A stretch of 64,000 bases of DNA from Rhizomys pruinosus. Its lineage: Eukaryota > Chordata > Mammalia > Rodentia > Spalacidae. The DNA is taken from the NCBI GenBank assembly GCA_009823505.1, contig VZQC01005691.1, positions 101,324 through 165,323 of the forward strand. The letters are read 5' to 3'. Below, one piece after another: positions 20,690 to 31,574 of this stretch. The translations under genes were made by a program, and so were the position numbers. Numbering within the stretch: the first letter of the stretch is position 1; every line of letters begins with the position of its first letter. The notes under the pieces were generated by a model that was not told the DNA's origin, did no database searches, and saw only the letters and a list, made by a program, of their open reading frames with translations.

Positions 20690-20885
20690 CACTGTTTGAA
20701 AAATACTGCCAGATACCTTGTATTCTGCATGCCAAATCCATGTAATCTTTATAACAAACGTGGGAGATTTTTGCCCAACTAATAGATGAAGGATCTAAAA
20801 CCCAGAAAAATTATATTACTTACTTTTAGGCCAAGCCTCTGGTAAGAGGGAAAGCTGAGATTAAACTTGTCATCTCACTCCAAAA
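20690..20885 (+). repeat. MIR SINE, ancient
   Basis: A decayed MIR pattern is recognisable: 'atgtaatctttataacaa', 'aatagatgaaggatctaaaa' and a late 'gagattaaacttgtcatctcac'. Confidence 0.65.
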
Positions 20886-20917
20886 TGAGAATCATTTGTG
20901 AAAGTTGTAAAAATGTT

Positions 20918-21059
20918 GCCAGGCCTTTAATCCTAGCACTTGGGAGGCAGAGGCAGGCGGATCTTTGTGAGTTCAAGGCCAGCTGGTCTACAGAGTGAGT
21001 TCCAGGACAGCTGGGGCTACAGGGAGACCCTGTCTCGAAAAGGCCAAAAAAAAAAAAAA
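20918..21059 (+). repeat. B1 SINE lacking its 5' end
   Basis: The copy starts at 'gccaggcctttaatcc' and so lacks most of the promoter A-box region. A perfect 18-bp target duplication GAAAGTTGTAAAAATGTT (20900-20917 and 21060-21077) shows that the shortened form is what inserted. Confidence 0.93.
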
Positions 21060-21292
21060 GAAAGTTGTAAAAATGTTATCTTTAACAGTCATACTTATGC
21101 ACTGCTTTGGTAAATCATGAAGTATACCTTATTACCTGATCAATGGGTTTTTCTCTTAAAAAGGCAACTAGTAGTAGAACTTGTCTGGCTCTCTATTATT
21201 CCAAAATGTAGCTCCATCAGTAACCCTGTCACCCTCACAGCCTACATCATCTATGAATAAAGAGTTACTTCATAGAGATTAAAGCATGCAAG

Positions 21293-21412
21293 CTGAGCAT
21301 GGTGGCACACCTCTGTAATCCCAGCATTTGAGAAGGAGAGACAGGAAGACCAGGAGTTTTAAGTCCAGCCAAAACTATATGAGACCTTGCCTCAGAAAGA
21401 CAGAGAGAAGGT
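21293..21412 (+). repeat. B1 SINE, diverged
   Basis: 'gctgagcatggtggcacacc' to 'gagaccttgcctcaga'. Confidence 0.8.
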
Positions 21413-21431
21413 GGGAAAGAAGAAGGGAGGG

Positions 21432-21433
<2 letters not shown>

Positions 21434-21480
<47 letters not shown>
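21434..21480 (+). repeat. (GA)n microsatellite
   Basis: About 23 uninterrupted GA units. Confidence 0.97.
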
Positions 21481-21483
<3 letters not shown>

Positions 21484-21929
21484 TAAATTTCTTCAAAGAT
21501 TCGTCAGCAGTGAAAGCTCCCCTACCTCATCACCGTTCACTTGTTGAAATCATCTCTTTGCTATTATTGTCATGGCTGGGTCTTTCCTGAAGTACCCAGC
21601 CCCAAGGCTACTTCCTTCCCTCCTTTAACTCTCCTAAAACAGTCTGGCTTCTCCTTCCCTCTCCCTGCTGCGCTTTCTTCTGTTCCTTATGATCCTCTTA
21701 TGTATTCATTCCTTTGTCCCCGTCTTTCTCTGCACTCCTGGCCTAAGGCAAGGATGCAAGGACTTTAACTGCTCGATTCATCACCAGTCTCCCCACACAA
21801 GCGACAGTGTCAGCTAATAAGTTGTTGAATATTTCATTTTTTGTTACTAGTTTATAAAATAGGGGCACATTATTGCGACATTATTTCATTTATTGATTTT
21901 AAACTTCTTTGACACACATAATTTCAATA
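21481..21929. other. unique sequence, no gene seen
   Basis: C/T-rich then AT-rich DNA without recognised features. Confidence 0.5.
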
Positions 21930-22113
21930 TTTATCTTTATGTGTATGAGTCTGCATGTATATGTACCACGTGTATGTCTGGTGTCTGTCTAGATCAGAGG
22001 AGGGTACCCGAAGTCACAGATGGTTGTAAGCCACCATGTGGGTGCTGGTAAAGGAACCCAGGTCTTCTGCAAGAGCAGCAAGTGCTCTTAAGCACCAAAC
22101 CATCTTTCAGGGC
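21930..22113 (-). repeat. B2-related SINE, diverged
   Basis: Reverse-complement B2 pattern: 'atgtgtatgagtctgcatgta', 'ccaccatgtgggtgctgg' and 'cttctgcaagagcag'. Confidence 0.8.
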
Positions 22114-22364
22114 CTTCAAAAAAATTTTTTTGTCACAGTAGAGATTTAACCCAGAACCATGAGCATGTGAGGCAGCCCTCTACCTCCAAGCCACACCTAT
22201 AGCCCTACAATGAAATTCTTAAATAATTATATGAACTCTGTCATAAAAACAAACACGTTCCAGAATGGTGGCCAAAAGGCAGAGTCCTGTGGGAGGGCCT
22301 GATCCAAGAAAGCCTGATGTTGGTATGCAAAAGTTAGTATTAGTCTACAGTGTGAAAATGCAGG

Positions 22365-22527
22365 GCCGGGCGTGGTGGCGCACACCTTTAGTCCTAGCAC
22401 TTGGGAGGCAGAGGCAGGCGGATCTTTGTGAGTTCAAGGCCAGCCTGGTCTACAGAGTGAATTCCAGGACAGCTAGGGCTACAGGGACACCCTGTCTCAA
22501 AAAGACCAAAAAAAAAAAAAAAAGAAA
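22365..22527 (+). repeat. B1 SINE
   Basis: Full B1 with an A/G tail and the target duplication GAAAATGCAGG on both sides. Confidence 0.95.
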
Positions 22528-23278
22528 GAAAAGAAAAAGAAAATGCAGGTTGGTTAGCACTGAGCTCTGAACAGTTAGGGGCAGTCTTACAGTTTTCGCC
22601 TGATTACTGGCAACAAACAACAAAACCCAGAGTCCTCATCTTTAATTCCCATCAGATACCGTGGAACCAGAAATGCAACCTGCACTAAGAGCTTCCTTTG
22701 TTCCAAATAAGCAATGAGGGACCCAGGAAGGCACATGGGTACCGGCAGCTGCCAGCGTGACGGTGTGAAAGCAGAGTGCACAGAAACTATGCAGGGAGCC
22801 CGGCTCAGACTACAGTCAGAGACCGAGAGGGGCTCTATGCCCTCCCGGGCCTTCTCAGCAGCACTCTTGGCTAGGCTCTTAGGACTGTCATCTCTTTAGC
22901 TCTTTCCAGTCATAAAAGTGCTTGTGTGCTGACCTGAGGAGCTTGAATTTTCTCCAAAGTGCAATGAGACACTGGAAGGTTGTCTCAAGGATATGGCTCT
23001 AAGTGGCGCGTGCAGGACGGCAGATCAGCCAGCCTGGCACCGAGGTTCTGTGTCTGCGTTCACCCTACCATCACAAAGGCTGAGTGGTAACTAGGAGAAA
23101 GGAATCTGACTCCACCTACTCAGTCGCCACTGCCGGTCTACCGAGCTGGCTCCTAAGCCTCTCCGGCGACTCAGAGGAACTCTCAAGCGCCTGGCACGTA
23201 GAACAGGACCTAGAAACGCTATTAGGTTGTAGTAGGGCTCTTTCGGGCCCTATGTGGGCGGTAGAAATGCAAGAGTAG
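22528..23278. other. unique sequence, moderately GC-rich
   Basis: No repeat recognised. The short frames on both strands show no motif. Confidence 0.5.
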
Positions 23279-23423
23279 CCGGGCGTGGTGGCGCACGCCT
23301 TTAACCCTAGCACTTGGGAGGCAGAGGCAGGTGGATCTTTGTGAGTTCAAGGCCAGCCTGGTCTACAGAGTGAGTTCCAGGACAGCTGAGGTTACAGGGA
23401 GAACCTGTCTTGAAAAGACCAAA

Positions 23424-23424
<1 letters not shown>
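23279..23424 (+). repeat. B1 SINE
   Basis: Full B1. Target duplication AATGCAAGAGTA lies before it and after the (AAAT)n tail. Confidence 0.95.
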
Positions 23425-23470
<46 letters not shown>

Positions 23471-23477
23471 AATAAAA
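23421..23477 (+). repeat. (AAAT)n microsatellite
   Basis: Expanded from the B1 tail. Confidence 0.95.
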
Positions 23478-24748
23478 ATGCAAGAGTAATCAAGCAACAC
23501 AGGGCGAGCCAACTATCCCGACAAGCAAGTTTATTATTGCGTTTTGAGAAGCAGCGGATTTAGACTGAACCTCAGTCACTACAAGGCAAAGGTTCCTAGC
23601 AAAACCTTTTCGGGGGAGGGTGCGGCAGAGGAGAGGGACAGTCAGTGGCCAGGAAGGCCGGCTAAAGGGTGCCTGGCTGAGGCACAGTCAAGGCCCCAGC
23701 CCTCTGGGTTCTGGGTTCTTCTTTCTGAGACCAGACATGACCTTAAGCTAGTAGAAGGGGCAATCCAGGCCCTCAAGGTCCTCAATAGCTCGGGGGTGGA
23801 GGGCCCCTCGCCACAGGTTTTTGTCTGCAAACCCCATTTCCGAGGTTCCTAAAAGTGTACAAATAGTAAATCCAGGCCCTGAGAGCCAATTCATCCTTCC
23901 CCTCAGTGCCAGGAGCTGATTAAGGCTCTCCATATCACCTCTCCTCGGGGGGGCTCAAAGGAATCCGCAAATCCCCCCACATCACAGCCACCAATCCCCA
24001 GCACGGCCCATTCACACGCAGCGGGGCGGCTGGGGATTAATTGGAGGGGGAATGTTGTGAATTCCAGAGAGTTCTTTCTCTTTGCAACACAGTCGGTGGC
24101 CGGGGATATTGCTACATGAAAGCGTCCCTGTCAGTATCAATCATCATGGCCCTGGCTGTCACATTCCACAGACTGAATTGGCCTCATTTGATGACTCCAC
24201 TGGAGTGGGGGTTGGGTACTGCCGAAGAACTGGCACCCGCTAGCCCCAGTTCTGACTCCGTAAGAATCTGAGGCGCAGCTTCTTTCCTGGCGCTCCCTGG
24301 ATAGAGGTCTGCTGGGAAAGGGCTGGTCTGGAGGGTTCGGGGAGCTTGGGTGCCCGCCTGGACGCTAAATCAGTTAGAGCGGAGCTTGGGCTGGGAGGAT
24401 AGAGGCCAATAAATAGCCCAAGGGCTTCTCCTGGCTAAGCTTAAATTCCTTCAGCATCTCCTTCACTTTGCACTCCAGAGTGAGACCCGGGACTTCGCAA
24501 AACTTCACACCGTTCCAGGGCAGAAATACTTCTAGAGGGCAGACTTTTGAGAATGTAAATGCAATGACCAGGCACCTTCCCGGAGGATCAGTATAGCCTC
24601 AGGGAGCCGGAAGGAAAAAGAGGGACGTCTCCCCGCATATCCTATGTGGGATCTACAGACCCGCGGTGCACAACTTTTGCTCATTCCCTAAGGCTGGACT
24701 TCAGACGGCCTTCTCCTCCCCTACAAAGCAGCTAAGAGTCCCAACGCA
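23478..24748. other. SINE-free, GC-richer unique island
   Basis: About 1.27 kb free of SINEs inside a SINE-dense region. Several short blocks look like transcription-factor sites (for example CATTCCA and TTAATT), but none is diagnostic. No long frame with recognisable protein content. Confidence 0.45.
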
Positions 24749-24752
24749 CTAT

Positions 24753-24795
<43 letters not shown>

Positions 24796-24799
24796 TTAT
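24749..24799 (+). repeat. (ATTT)n microsatellite
   Basis: About 12 TTTA/ATTT units. Confidence 0.95.
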
Positions 24800-25225
24800 T
24801 TCACAATTTCAAGGCCCAGAGAATGCGTCCTATGGGAGGGATTTCCCAAATGTACCCCCACGAGCTAGCCTCTGGTTACGGCAAGAGAGGCATCCCGGCA
24901 GCGGAGGAGACGAAGCCCTGTATGGATGTCTGAAACAGTGTGACCTACAATCATGCTGCTGGAGATGCCTTACCCCTATCCATAGAGGGTGATGGTGACA
25001 GCCACCCTACCTGCTCCAAAGTCTGTGCTGGGCTAGTAGGAGAAGAGACAAAAAGGTCTCTATGTGATCAGTAAGGCACTCAATATAAGCTGGTAAAATG
25101 ATTACTTCTCCCTGGAAGTGGTAGACAGGTGAGTTGGTGACCTGCACAACCTACCCCAGACAGTTCTAGTGAAGGGTGCTTTGAGAGAAATAAAGAAGCC
25201 ATGATACTCAAAGAAAACACGAAAA
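24800..25225. other. unique sequence, no gene seen
   Basis: No recognised feature. Confidence 0.45.
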
Positions 25226-25322
25226 TGGATGAGAGATGGTTCAGTGGTTAAGAGTACTGACTGCTCTTACAGAGGACCAGAGTTTGATTCCCAACATCCA
25301 CATGACAGCTAAGAACCGTTTT
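25226..25322 (+). repeat. B2 SINE, 5' half
   Basis: 'gagagatggttcagtggttaagag' to 'acatgacagctaagaacc', cut off by the following B1. Confidence 0.85.
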
Positions 25323-25327
25323 TAAGA

Positions 25328-25480
25328 CAGGCGTGGTGGCACATGCCTTTAGTCCTAGCACTCAAGAGGCAGAGGCAAGAGGATCTCTGTGAGTTCAAGG
25401 CCAGCCTGGTCTACATAGTGAGTTCCAGGACAGCTGGGGCTATAGGGAGACCCTGTCTCAAAAAAGACAAAAAAAGAAAA
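25328..25480 (+). repeat. B1 SINE
   Basis: Full B1, inserted at the broken B2 end. Confidence 0.93.
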
Positions 25481-25611
25481 ACAACTTTCACATCAAAAAG
25501 AGAATCAATTCTGAAATCAAATATGAGTGACCATGGCTGGGAAACTCAGATACACTCCATTACCCGAACTCCATGTTCCAATGTGGAATCAATTTCACGA
25601 AGTCTTCTTTT

Positions 25612-25758
25612 TAAGGTCTTTTTGAGACAGGGTTTCCCTGTAGCCCCAGTTGGCTCTAAACTCACTATGTAGACCAGGCTGGACTTGAAATCACAGAGCT
25701 TGGCCTGCCTCTGCCTCCCAAGTGCTGGGATTAAAGGCATGCACCATCACACCTGGTT
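25612..25758 (-). repeat. B1 SINE
   Basis: Reverse complement, from 'ttttgagacagggtttccctgtagcc' to 'gggattaaaggcatgcacca'. Confidence 0.93.
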
Positions 25759-25759
25759 A

Positions 25760-26514
25760 TGAAGTCTTAAATCAGGACACTTTTCAAATACAGTAGTGGA
25801 AACATGAGAAGCAGTCACAGCAGAGCAAGAAACTGTCACAGGCCCCAGATGCTGCCCAATGACACTCTTAGCTTTGGAGTTGGGGCAGCCTGGTGGTTTG
25901 CTGAATTAATACATTCCAAAGGAAAACTAGTGCTCTGTTTCTAAATTCTAGATCATTTACCTAATGATCACAAAGCCCTCAGGTCAGGCACAGAGGGGTA
26001 ATAAAAGCTATTAAGGGGGTAAATATGCCCAAGGTAATTTGGCTCTGAATTTAAGACATTCCAAACTCTCCACCATCACTGAAATTTTAATCAGTCAATC
26101 AGCTTTGCAGAAAGTTCAGTTTCAAGGGTGCAGCTTCTTTCTGGGAACTTTCATTCACACGCTCAAAAAGCAGAAGCAGCAACACCACTATAGCGTTTCA
26201 AATTCAGACGCCCAGAAGTCGACACTGTCTCATGTGGACAGGGTTCTAAGCCACTAGTCCATCTTCTGAGATTTCCTGGGTTGCCATGGCAACAAATAAA
26301 CATTACGTGAATGACAACTTGGCTCCATATTTTTTAAAAATTATTATTTAAATTTTATCAGCATACATTGCACAAAATAATCTCCCTTATGATGATACTT
26401 TCATACATGCATACAATATACTTTGATCATAATTACTTGTGTCTTCTTGTACCCCTCCCCTCTTTTTTTCTCTTTCTAAATAATCCTCATAATTTCCATG
26501 CCTTTATTTCTTTA
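25760..26514. other. unique sequence, no gene seen
   Basis: AT-rich with no recognised repeat. Confidence 0.5.
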
Positions 26515-26640
26515 TTTAATATTTACTTTTATGGGTGTATGAGTGCTCTGCCTGCACGTATGCTAATGCACCAGTGTCATGCAATGCCAATGGAGGCCAG
26601 AAGGGGGTGTCAGATCCTCTGGAAACTGGAGTTTGGCTCC
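26515..26640 (-). repeat. B2 SINE, partial
   Basis: Reverse complement 3' half: 'tgtatgagtgctctgcctgcacg' to 'ctggaaactggagtttgg'. Confidence 0.82.
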
Positions 26641-27190
26641 ACAATCTTGAGCACATTTTTCCCTCTCTCCGGCCCTCAGTTTCTCCATTTCTGCAACGTG
26701 TGAGCTCAGACTTCTCCAGATCCTGCAACATCTTTCCATTGTATGGTTCCTTGGACGATTCCTTAGGCATCCCACCTAGCAACAAACAGCTGGGTCATCA
26801 AAGTCATTCCGCATTTGATAAAATAGCAAATTTTAATCAATTTAATTTGGGAGAAGAATTAAGTAAACAATCCAAAATAATGCCTTCCTGCATACTTCCT
26901 AATCATAATGAGAATTTCTTTTCAACACTTGGAAATGAAAAGAAGCACAACATCATGCTTTCTAACACCAGTGCAATCAGCAGTTTCCGCACCATCAAAT
27001 GTTCCAATGCAAGAAGTACCTACTTTGTTTAGTGACTCTGCTCTTAAAACTGACTCCAGAAAGTCTCAGGCTTAGTGCTGCTAGAGCTGCTAGTACTGCT
27101 TAGTACTCGGGCTTAGTGCTGCTAGTGCTGCTCCGGCTAGCTCTTCCTTCCCAGGACCTTTATCTCCCAGCTGAACTTGTCCACCTGCCT
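26641..27190. other. unique sequence with short CTGCTAG-like repeats
   Basis: Mostly unrecognised. A short imperfect repeat 'cttagtgctgctag' occurs around 27070-27125. Confidence 0.45.
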
Positions 27191-27780
27191 CTAAGAGATG
27201 TTTCTAGACGAGAAGTAGGAGGAGAGGGAGTAGGAGAGAGACGAGGAGAGATAGGAGAGAGAAGAGAGATGCGAAGAGGAGAAGTCGATGCAAGGAGAGA
27301 GACGAGGGAGAGAGAGAGAGCAGAGCGAAGAGAGAAGAGAGAAGAGACGAATGCTGAGAAAGAGAAGAGAGAAGAGAGAAAAAAAAAAAGAATATTGTGT
27401 GGTAAAGTACTGCTCAGCTCAGAAGCCTGGAATCAGAGAGAAAAGAGTGAGAGCAGAGTATAAGAGGCGAGAGAGATAGAGAGTAAGAGAAAGAGCTGAA
27501 GAGAGAAAGAGAGAAGAGGAAGAGAGAGAGAATAGAGAAGAGAGATCAGACGAGAAGAGAGCAGAGAGAAGCCGAACGCATAGAAGACGAGAAGCGCGAT
27601 AGACGAGGAGAAAGAGCGAAGAGAGAGAACGAGCCAATTAGGCAGCGAGCAGAGTCGAATCGCGCACGAGCGCCTCGAGTCAGGCGAATAGCGCCGCTAT
27701 CCTATCTCCGATCTTACTATCTCGATCTCTCATTTCTCCTCTCTCCTCTCTCCTCTCTCCTCTCTCTCCTTCCCTTTTTT
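27191..27780. repeat. irregular purine tract followed by CG-rich spacer and CT tract
   Basis: 27191-27640 is almost all A and G with irregular GAGA/GAAGA units. 27640-27720 is mixed with several CG dinucleotides. 27725-27780 is C and T (tcctctctcc units). The irregular spelling differs from the clean microsatellites elsewhere in the window. Confidence 0.8.
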
Positions 27781-28282
27781 ATTCCATGCTGCTGCCAGTT
27801 GATTCATCTGTCCTCAGTGAAACTTTTAGGATCAAGTTTCAGGAGAGTTTATATATAGGCTTCCTTATTATTTTGATAGATTGTTCTAATTCTCTCTATT
27901 TGATTCAGCCAGTTTCCTCAACAAACAAGGCTCACTGGAAATGTTCCTGAAATCTTTGAGATAAACACACAAGGCATTCCATCACAGATATCAAAGGACA
28001 GAATTCTTTGGCTATTTCAACCCTTGGCTGAAAAACTACCCATTTAACAAGTCTCCTCCTTTGCCTGTGACCAGAGACAGGGTAGACTCCTCCAAAGAGA
28101 TGCAGTGGCTCCCAGGCTTTCATTAAGGAAGAATCCAAGTGGCAGATGCAATTCACATACCCTGGAGCCAAGCCTTGGCTGAAAGATCCTTTGCTCCACT
28201 CAGAATGACTTCAGCTCATAAAAATAGCTTTGCTTATTGAGACCCAGAAGCTAGTTTAAACCAATTAAGATATGTCATTTAA
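27781..28282. other. unique sequence, no gene seen
   Basis: No repeat or exon recognised. Confidence 0.45.
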
Positions 28283-28443
28283 GCCAGGCATGGTGGCGCA
28301 CGCCTTTACTCCCAGCACTTGGGAGGCAGAGCCAGGTGGATCTCTGTGAGTTCAAGGCCAGTCTGGTATATAGAGTGAGCTCAAGGACAGCTGGGACTAA
28401 AGGGAGACCCTGTCTCATAAAGACCAAAGAAACAAACAAACAA
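28283..28443 (+). repeat. B1 SINE
   Basis: Full B1. Target duplication AAGATATGTCATTTAA at 28267-28282 and 28444-28459. Confidence 0.95.
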
Positions 28444-28484
28444 AAGATATGTCATTTAATATAACAAAATTTCAAGTTAATGAA

Positions 28485-28760
28485 ATAAGGTATTATTATG
28501 TCAACTTTACAAATGAAGAAATCAAAGTCTATAGAGAGAAACCTCATACTAGTCTAAAATTATGCTGAGGCATAAGCCTGGAGCTGTCTGGCTTCAGAAG
28601 CAAGCCCTAATGTGAAAATGCTCAAGACAAGACTTTAGCACCCATTCTGTTATAGGAAGAAGAGTCCTGGGTCAAGAATGAAAAGGGCTGACTGATATTC
28701 TCCCACTAGTTAATATCAGCAAATCAGTTTTCTCTATACCTTGATTTCCCTTGATGTGGG
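28485..28760 (+). repeat. MIR SINE fragments, ancient
   Basis: 'gtattattatgtcaactttacaa', 'atgaagaaatcaaagt' and, further on, 'cagttttctctataccttgat' resemble MIR core and flanks. Confidence 0.5.
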
Positions 28761-28899
28761 GTAGAATTAAGTCGAACTTTTCCCAACTTTTTGGGAATTC
28801 ACTATTATTTACTTATTCTCATGCAACTTATACTATAGTGACTATTTTTCACTAAAACAAAGAAAATGTCTTAAACTTTATGAAAATAAAGAGATAAAA

Positions 28900-29025
28900 T
28901 TTGCTGGACATGTGACTCATAATTCCAGCATTTGGGAGATAGAGGCAGAACAATCACCCCAAGGTCAAGGTCTACATAGCCAGTTCCAGGCCAGCCAAGG
29001 CTGTAAGTAAGACTTTGTTTGAAAA
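28900..29025 (+). repeat. B1-like SINE, diverged
   Basis: 'tgctggacatgtgactcataattcc' to 'aagactttgtttgaaa'. Confidence 0.65.
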
Positions 29026-29040
29026 ACAACTATGTGCACA

Positions 29041-29041
29041 C

Positions 29042-29090
<49 letters not shown>

Positions 29091-29095
29091 TCTCA
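29041..29095 (+). repeat. (TC)n microsatellite
   Basis: Slightly interrupted CT run. Confidence 0.93.
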
Positions 29096-29214
29096 ATCCT
29101 GCTATTGTCTTCCAGGACTTTATAGTATAGCACATTGCCCTATGGCCATGTGGAAACTTTTTACCATAATATTCACCAGTGAGGTTTTTTTTTTCTTTTT
29201 TAAAAATTTTTTTA

Positions 29215-29335
29215 AAATTTTATTTTAATGCATATGAGTGTTTTTGCCTGTAAGTGCACAATGTACATGTAATGCTGGCAGAGGACAAAAAAGAGTGTTG
29301 CATCCCCTGGAACTGGAGTTACATAGCAACCCTGA
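29215..29335 (-). repeat. B2 SINE, partial
   Basis: Reverse complement 3' half with 'gcatatgagtgtttttgcctg' and 'cccctggaactggagtta'. Confidence 0.8.
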
Positions 29336-29559
29336 GATATTCTTTTCCTTTTTGCTCTGAGTAGTCCAGAGGCTACATGAAGTAAGAAGCTTCAAGAGAT
29401 GGAATGCATTAACAGACATGGGAATCTGTCTGCCACTAAAACAGGCATCAAAGAGATTAGCAAAATAACAAGCCATGTCTCTTTTTAAGCCAGTTTTTTT
29501 ATTTGGGACAATATTAAGTTATTTTTGAGAAAAATTAAATCATTTATGCAAACATATAA

Positions 29560-29785
29560 TGGAATTATTATTATTATTATTATTTTATGTGTATGAGTAT
29601 ACTGTCTGCATGTAGGTGAGTGCACTCGTGTTGTACAATGCTGTGGAGGTCAGAAGAGGGTGTCACATTCCCCTGGAACTGGAGTTAAAGACAGTTCTTA
29701 GCCACTATGTGGATGCTGGGAATCAAACGGGGTCTTCTGCAAGAGCAGTCAGTGTTCTTAACTGCTGAGCCATCTCTCCAGCCCT
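29560..29785 (-). repeat. B2 SINE
   Basis: Full reverse complement copy ending 'gccatctctccagccc', with an ATT-rich tail. Confidence 0.93.
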
Positions 29786-29904
29786 GGAATTATTATTTTC
29801 AAATAAATATTTTCAAATATATCATATCTGCTTAATTTCAAATATTGAAAATATTAGTAGACCTAATTCTCATGACAAAAAATCTTTGAGTCATCAATAA
29901 TTCT

Positions 29905-30010
29905 TTTTTATTGTTTAGTTTTTATTTGTTTTCAATGCTGGAAACTGAATCCAAGGCCTTGCACTAGTTAGGCAAGAATTCTGCTATTGAGTTAAATCTC
30001 CAATACCACC
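29905..30010 (-). repeat. ID/B4-like SINE fragment
   Basis: 'gctggaaactgaatccaaggccttgcac' and 'gctattgagttaaatctcc' look like a reversed ID-type unit. Confidence 0.55.
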
Positions 30011-30049
30011 TCAATAATTCTTTTTTTTTGTTTGTCTGTTTGGTTTTTT

Positions 30050-30200
30050 GTTTTTGTTTTTTTGTTTTTTTTGAGGCAGGGTCTCCCCATAGCCCCAGCT
30101 GGCCTGGAACTCTATGTGGACCAGGCTGGCCTTGAAATCACAGAGATATCCCTGCATCCACTTTTGAGATCAAAGGCATGTGCCACTACCCCTGGTTCTT
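30050..30200 (-). repeat. B1 SINE, diverged
   Basis: 'gaggcagggtctccccatagcccc' to 'atcaaaggcatgtgccac'. Confidence 0.9.
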
Positions 30201-30206
30201 TCAATA

Positions 30207-30364
30207 ATTTTTTTTTTTTTGTCTTTTCGAGACAGGGTCTCCCTGTAGCCCCAGCTGACCAGGAACTCACTCTGTAGACCAGGCTGGCCTTGAACTCACA
30301 AAGATCTGCCTGCCTCTGCCTCCCAAGTGCTAGGATTAAAGGCATGCGCCACCATGCCCGGCAG
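30207..30364 (-). repeat. B1 SINE
   Basis: Full reverse complement copy. Flanking 'tcaataatttttt' occurs on both sides. Confidence 0.94.
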
Positions 30365-30374
30365 AATCAATAAT

Positions 30375-30590
30375 TTTTTTAATTATTATTTTTATTTAAA
30401 CTTTTTAACGTGTATGAGCGTATTGCTTGCCATGTCATGCAGTGCTCATGGAGATGGGAAGACTGCACTGGATCCCCTGGAACTGGAGTTATGGACAGTT
30501 GTTAGCTGCTGTTGGGTGTTGAGAATCAAACCCTGGCCCTCTACAAGTACAGTTGGTATTCTTAACTGCTGAGCCATATCTGGTCCTGCC
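30375..30590 (-). repeat. B2 SINE, diverged
   Basis: 'acgtgtatgagcgtattgcttg' to 'tcttaactgctgagccatat'. Confidence 0.88.
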
Positions 30591-30765
30591 TCAATAATTC
30601 TTAAGATAATAAGCATTGGTTTTAAGGCCAAAATATATGAGAATGTCTTAGGCTATTATTACAAACAGCACATGTAGAATAGACAAGCAGAAATATAAAC
30701 TGTGTGAAGCTAAAAGCAATTTGTTGGGAACTTCCTAGAATGAGAAGACGAATAAAGCTACTCAG

Positions 30766-30985
30766 GGCTGGAGAGACAGTTCAGTGGTTAAGAGCACTTG
30801 CTGCTTTTGCAGAGGACCCAGGTTTGGTTCCCTACATCCACATGGTGGCTCACGACAGGCTGTAACTCCACTTCCAAGAGATCCCACCCATCGTCTGGCC
30901 TCCTTGGGTACTATACGTGCATGGTACACTTACATACATGAAGCAAATACACATACACATAAAATAAAAACTTTTAAATAAAAAC
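30766..30985 (+). repeat. B2 SINE, diverged
   Basis: 'gggctggagagacagttcagtgg' to an A-rich tail. Confidence 0.9.
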
Positions 30986-31011
30986 CAAAACCCAAACAAA
31001 CAAAAGCTACT

Positions 31012-31165
31012 CCCTAAATGTGGTGGCACACACCTTAGATCCTGGCACCGAGGAGGCAGAGGTAAGCAGATCTCTGAGTTCTAGCTGGCCTCCACGGAGA
31101 GTTCCAGGCCACAATAGCTACAGGGAGACCCTGTCTCAAAAAACAAAACCCAACAACAACAAAAA
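31012..31165 (+). repeat. B1 SINE, diverged
   Basis: 'ctaaatgtggtggcacacacc' to 'gaccctgtctcaaaaa'. Confidence 0.8.
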
Positions 31166-31449
31166 CTACTCAGATATTGCAACTAATAATGATGAATTGT
31201 TGTTTTTTTTCTGAACCAGTTATCGGCTCAGGGATATCATCTGGGATCATTATAAAGGAACATTAAGGAATTAAAGCCGAATATAGTAAGAGACACTTTT
31301 ACCTTGCATATAGACAGAGGAAAGCACTGAACCTTACCAGTTGAGCCCACACTGTGGTGCAACATACCTACCTGACCTGGACCTGTAAAAGAGTATGGAA
31401 GGGTTGGAGGGGAATTTACAAAGGAAGTTTTTTCTTTTACAAATTATTT

Positions 31450-31570
31450 TCAAGAATATACTCTGTGAAACTGAGGCCAGCCTGGTCTACATAGTGAGTT
31501 TTAAGCCAGCTGGGACGATAAGGTGACCCTATCTCAAACAAAACAAAAGAAAACAAAACAAAACAAACAA
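31450..31570 (+). repeat. B1 SINE, 3' part
   Basis: 'gaggccagcctggtctacatagtg' to 'gaccctatctcaaac'. Confidence 0.75.
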
Positions 31571-31574
31571 GCAA

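Noticed and set aside
26535..27032. 165-codon open frame
   Set aside because: Starts inside an antisense B2 and runs into unique DNA. No motif and no splice or promoter support.
27116..27479. Arg/Glu-rich open frames
   Set aside because: Translation of the A/G tract gives charged low-complexity peptides in any frame. No gene evidence.
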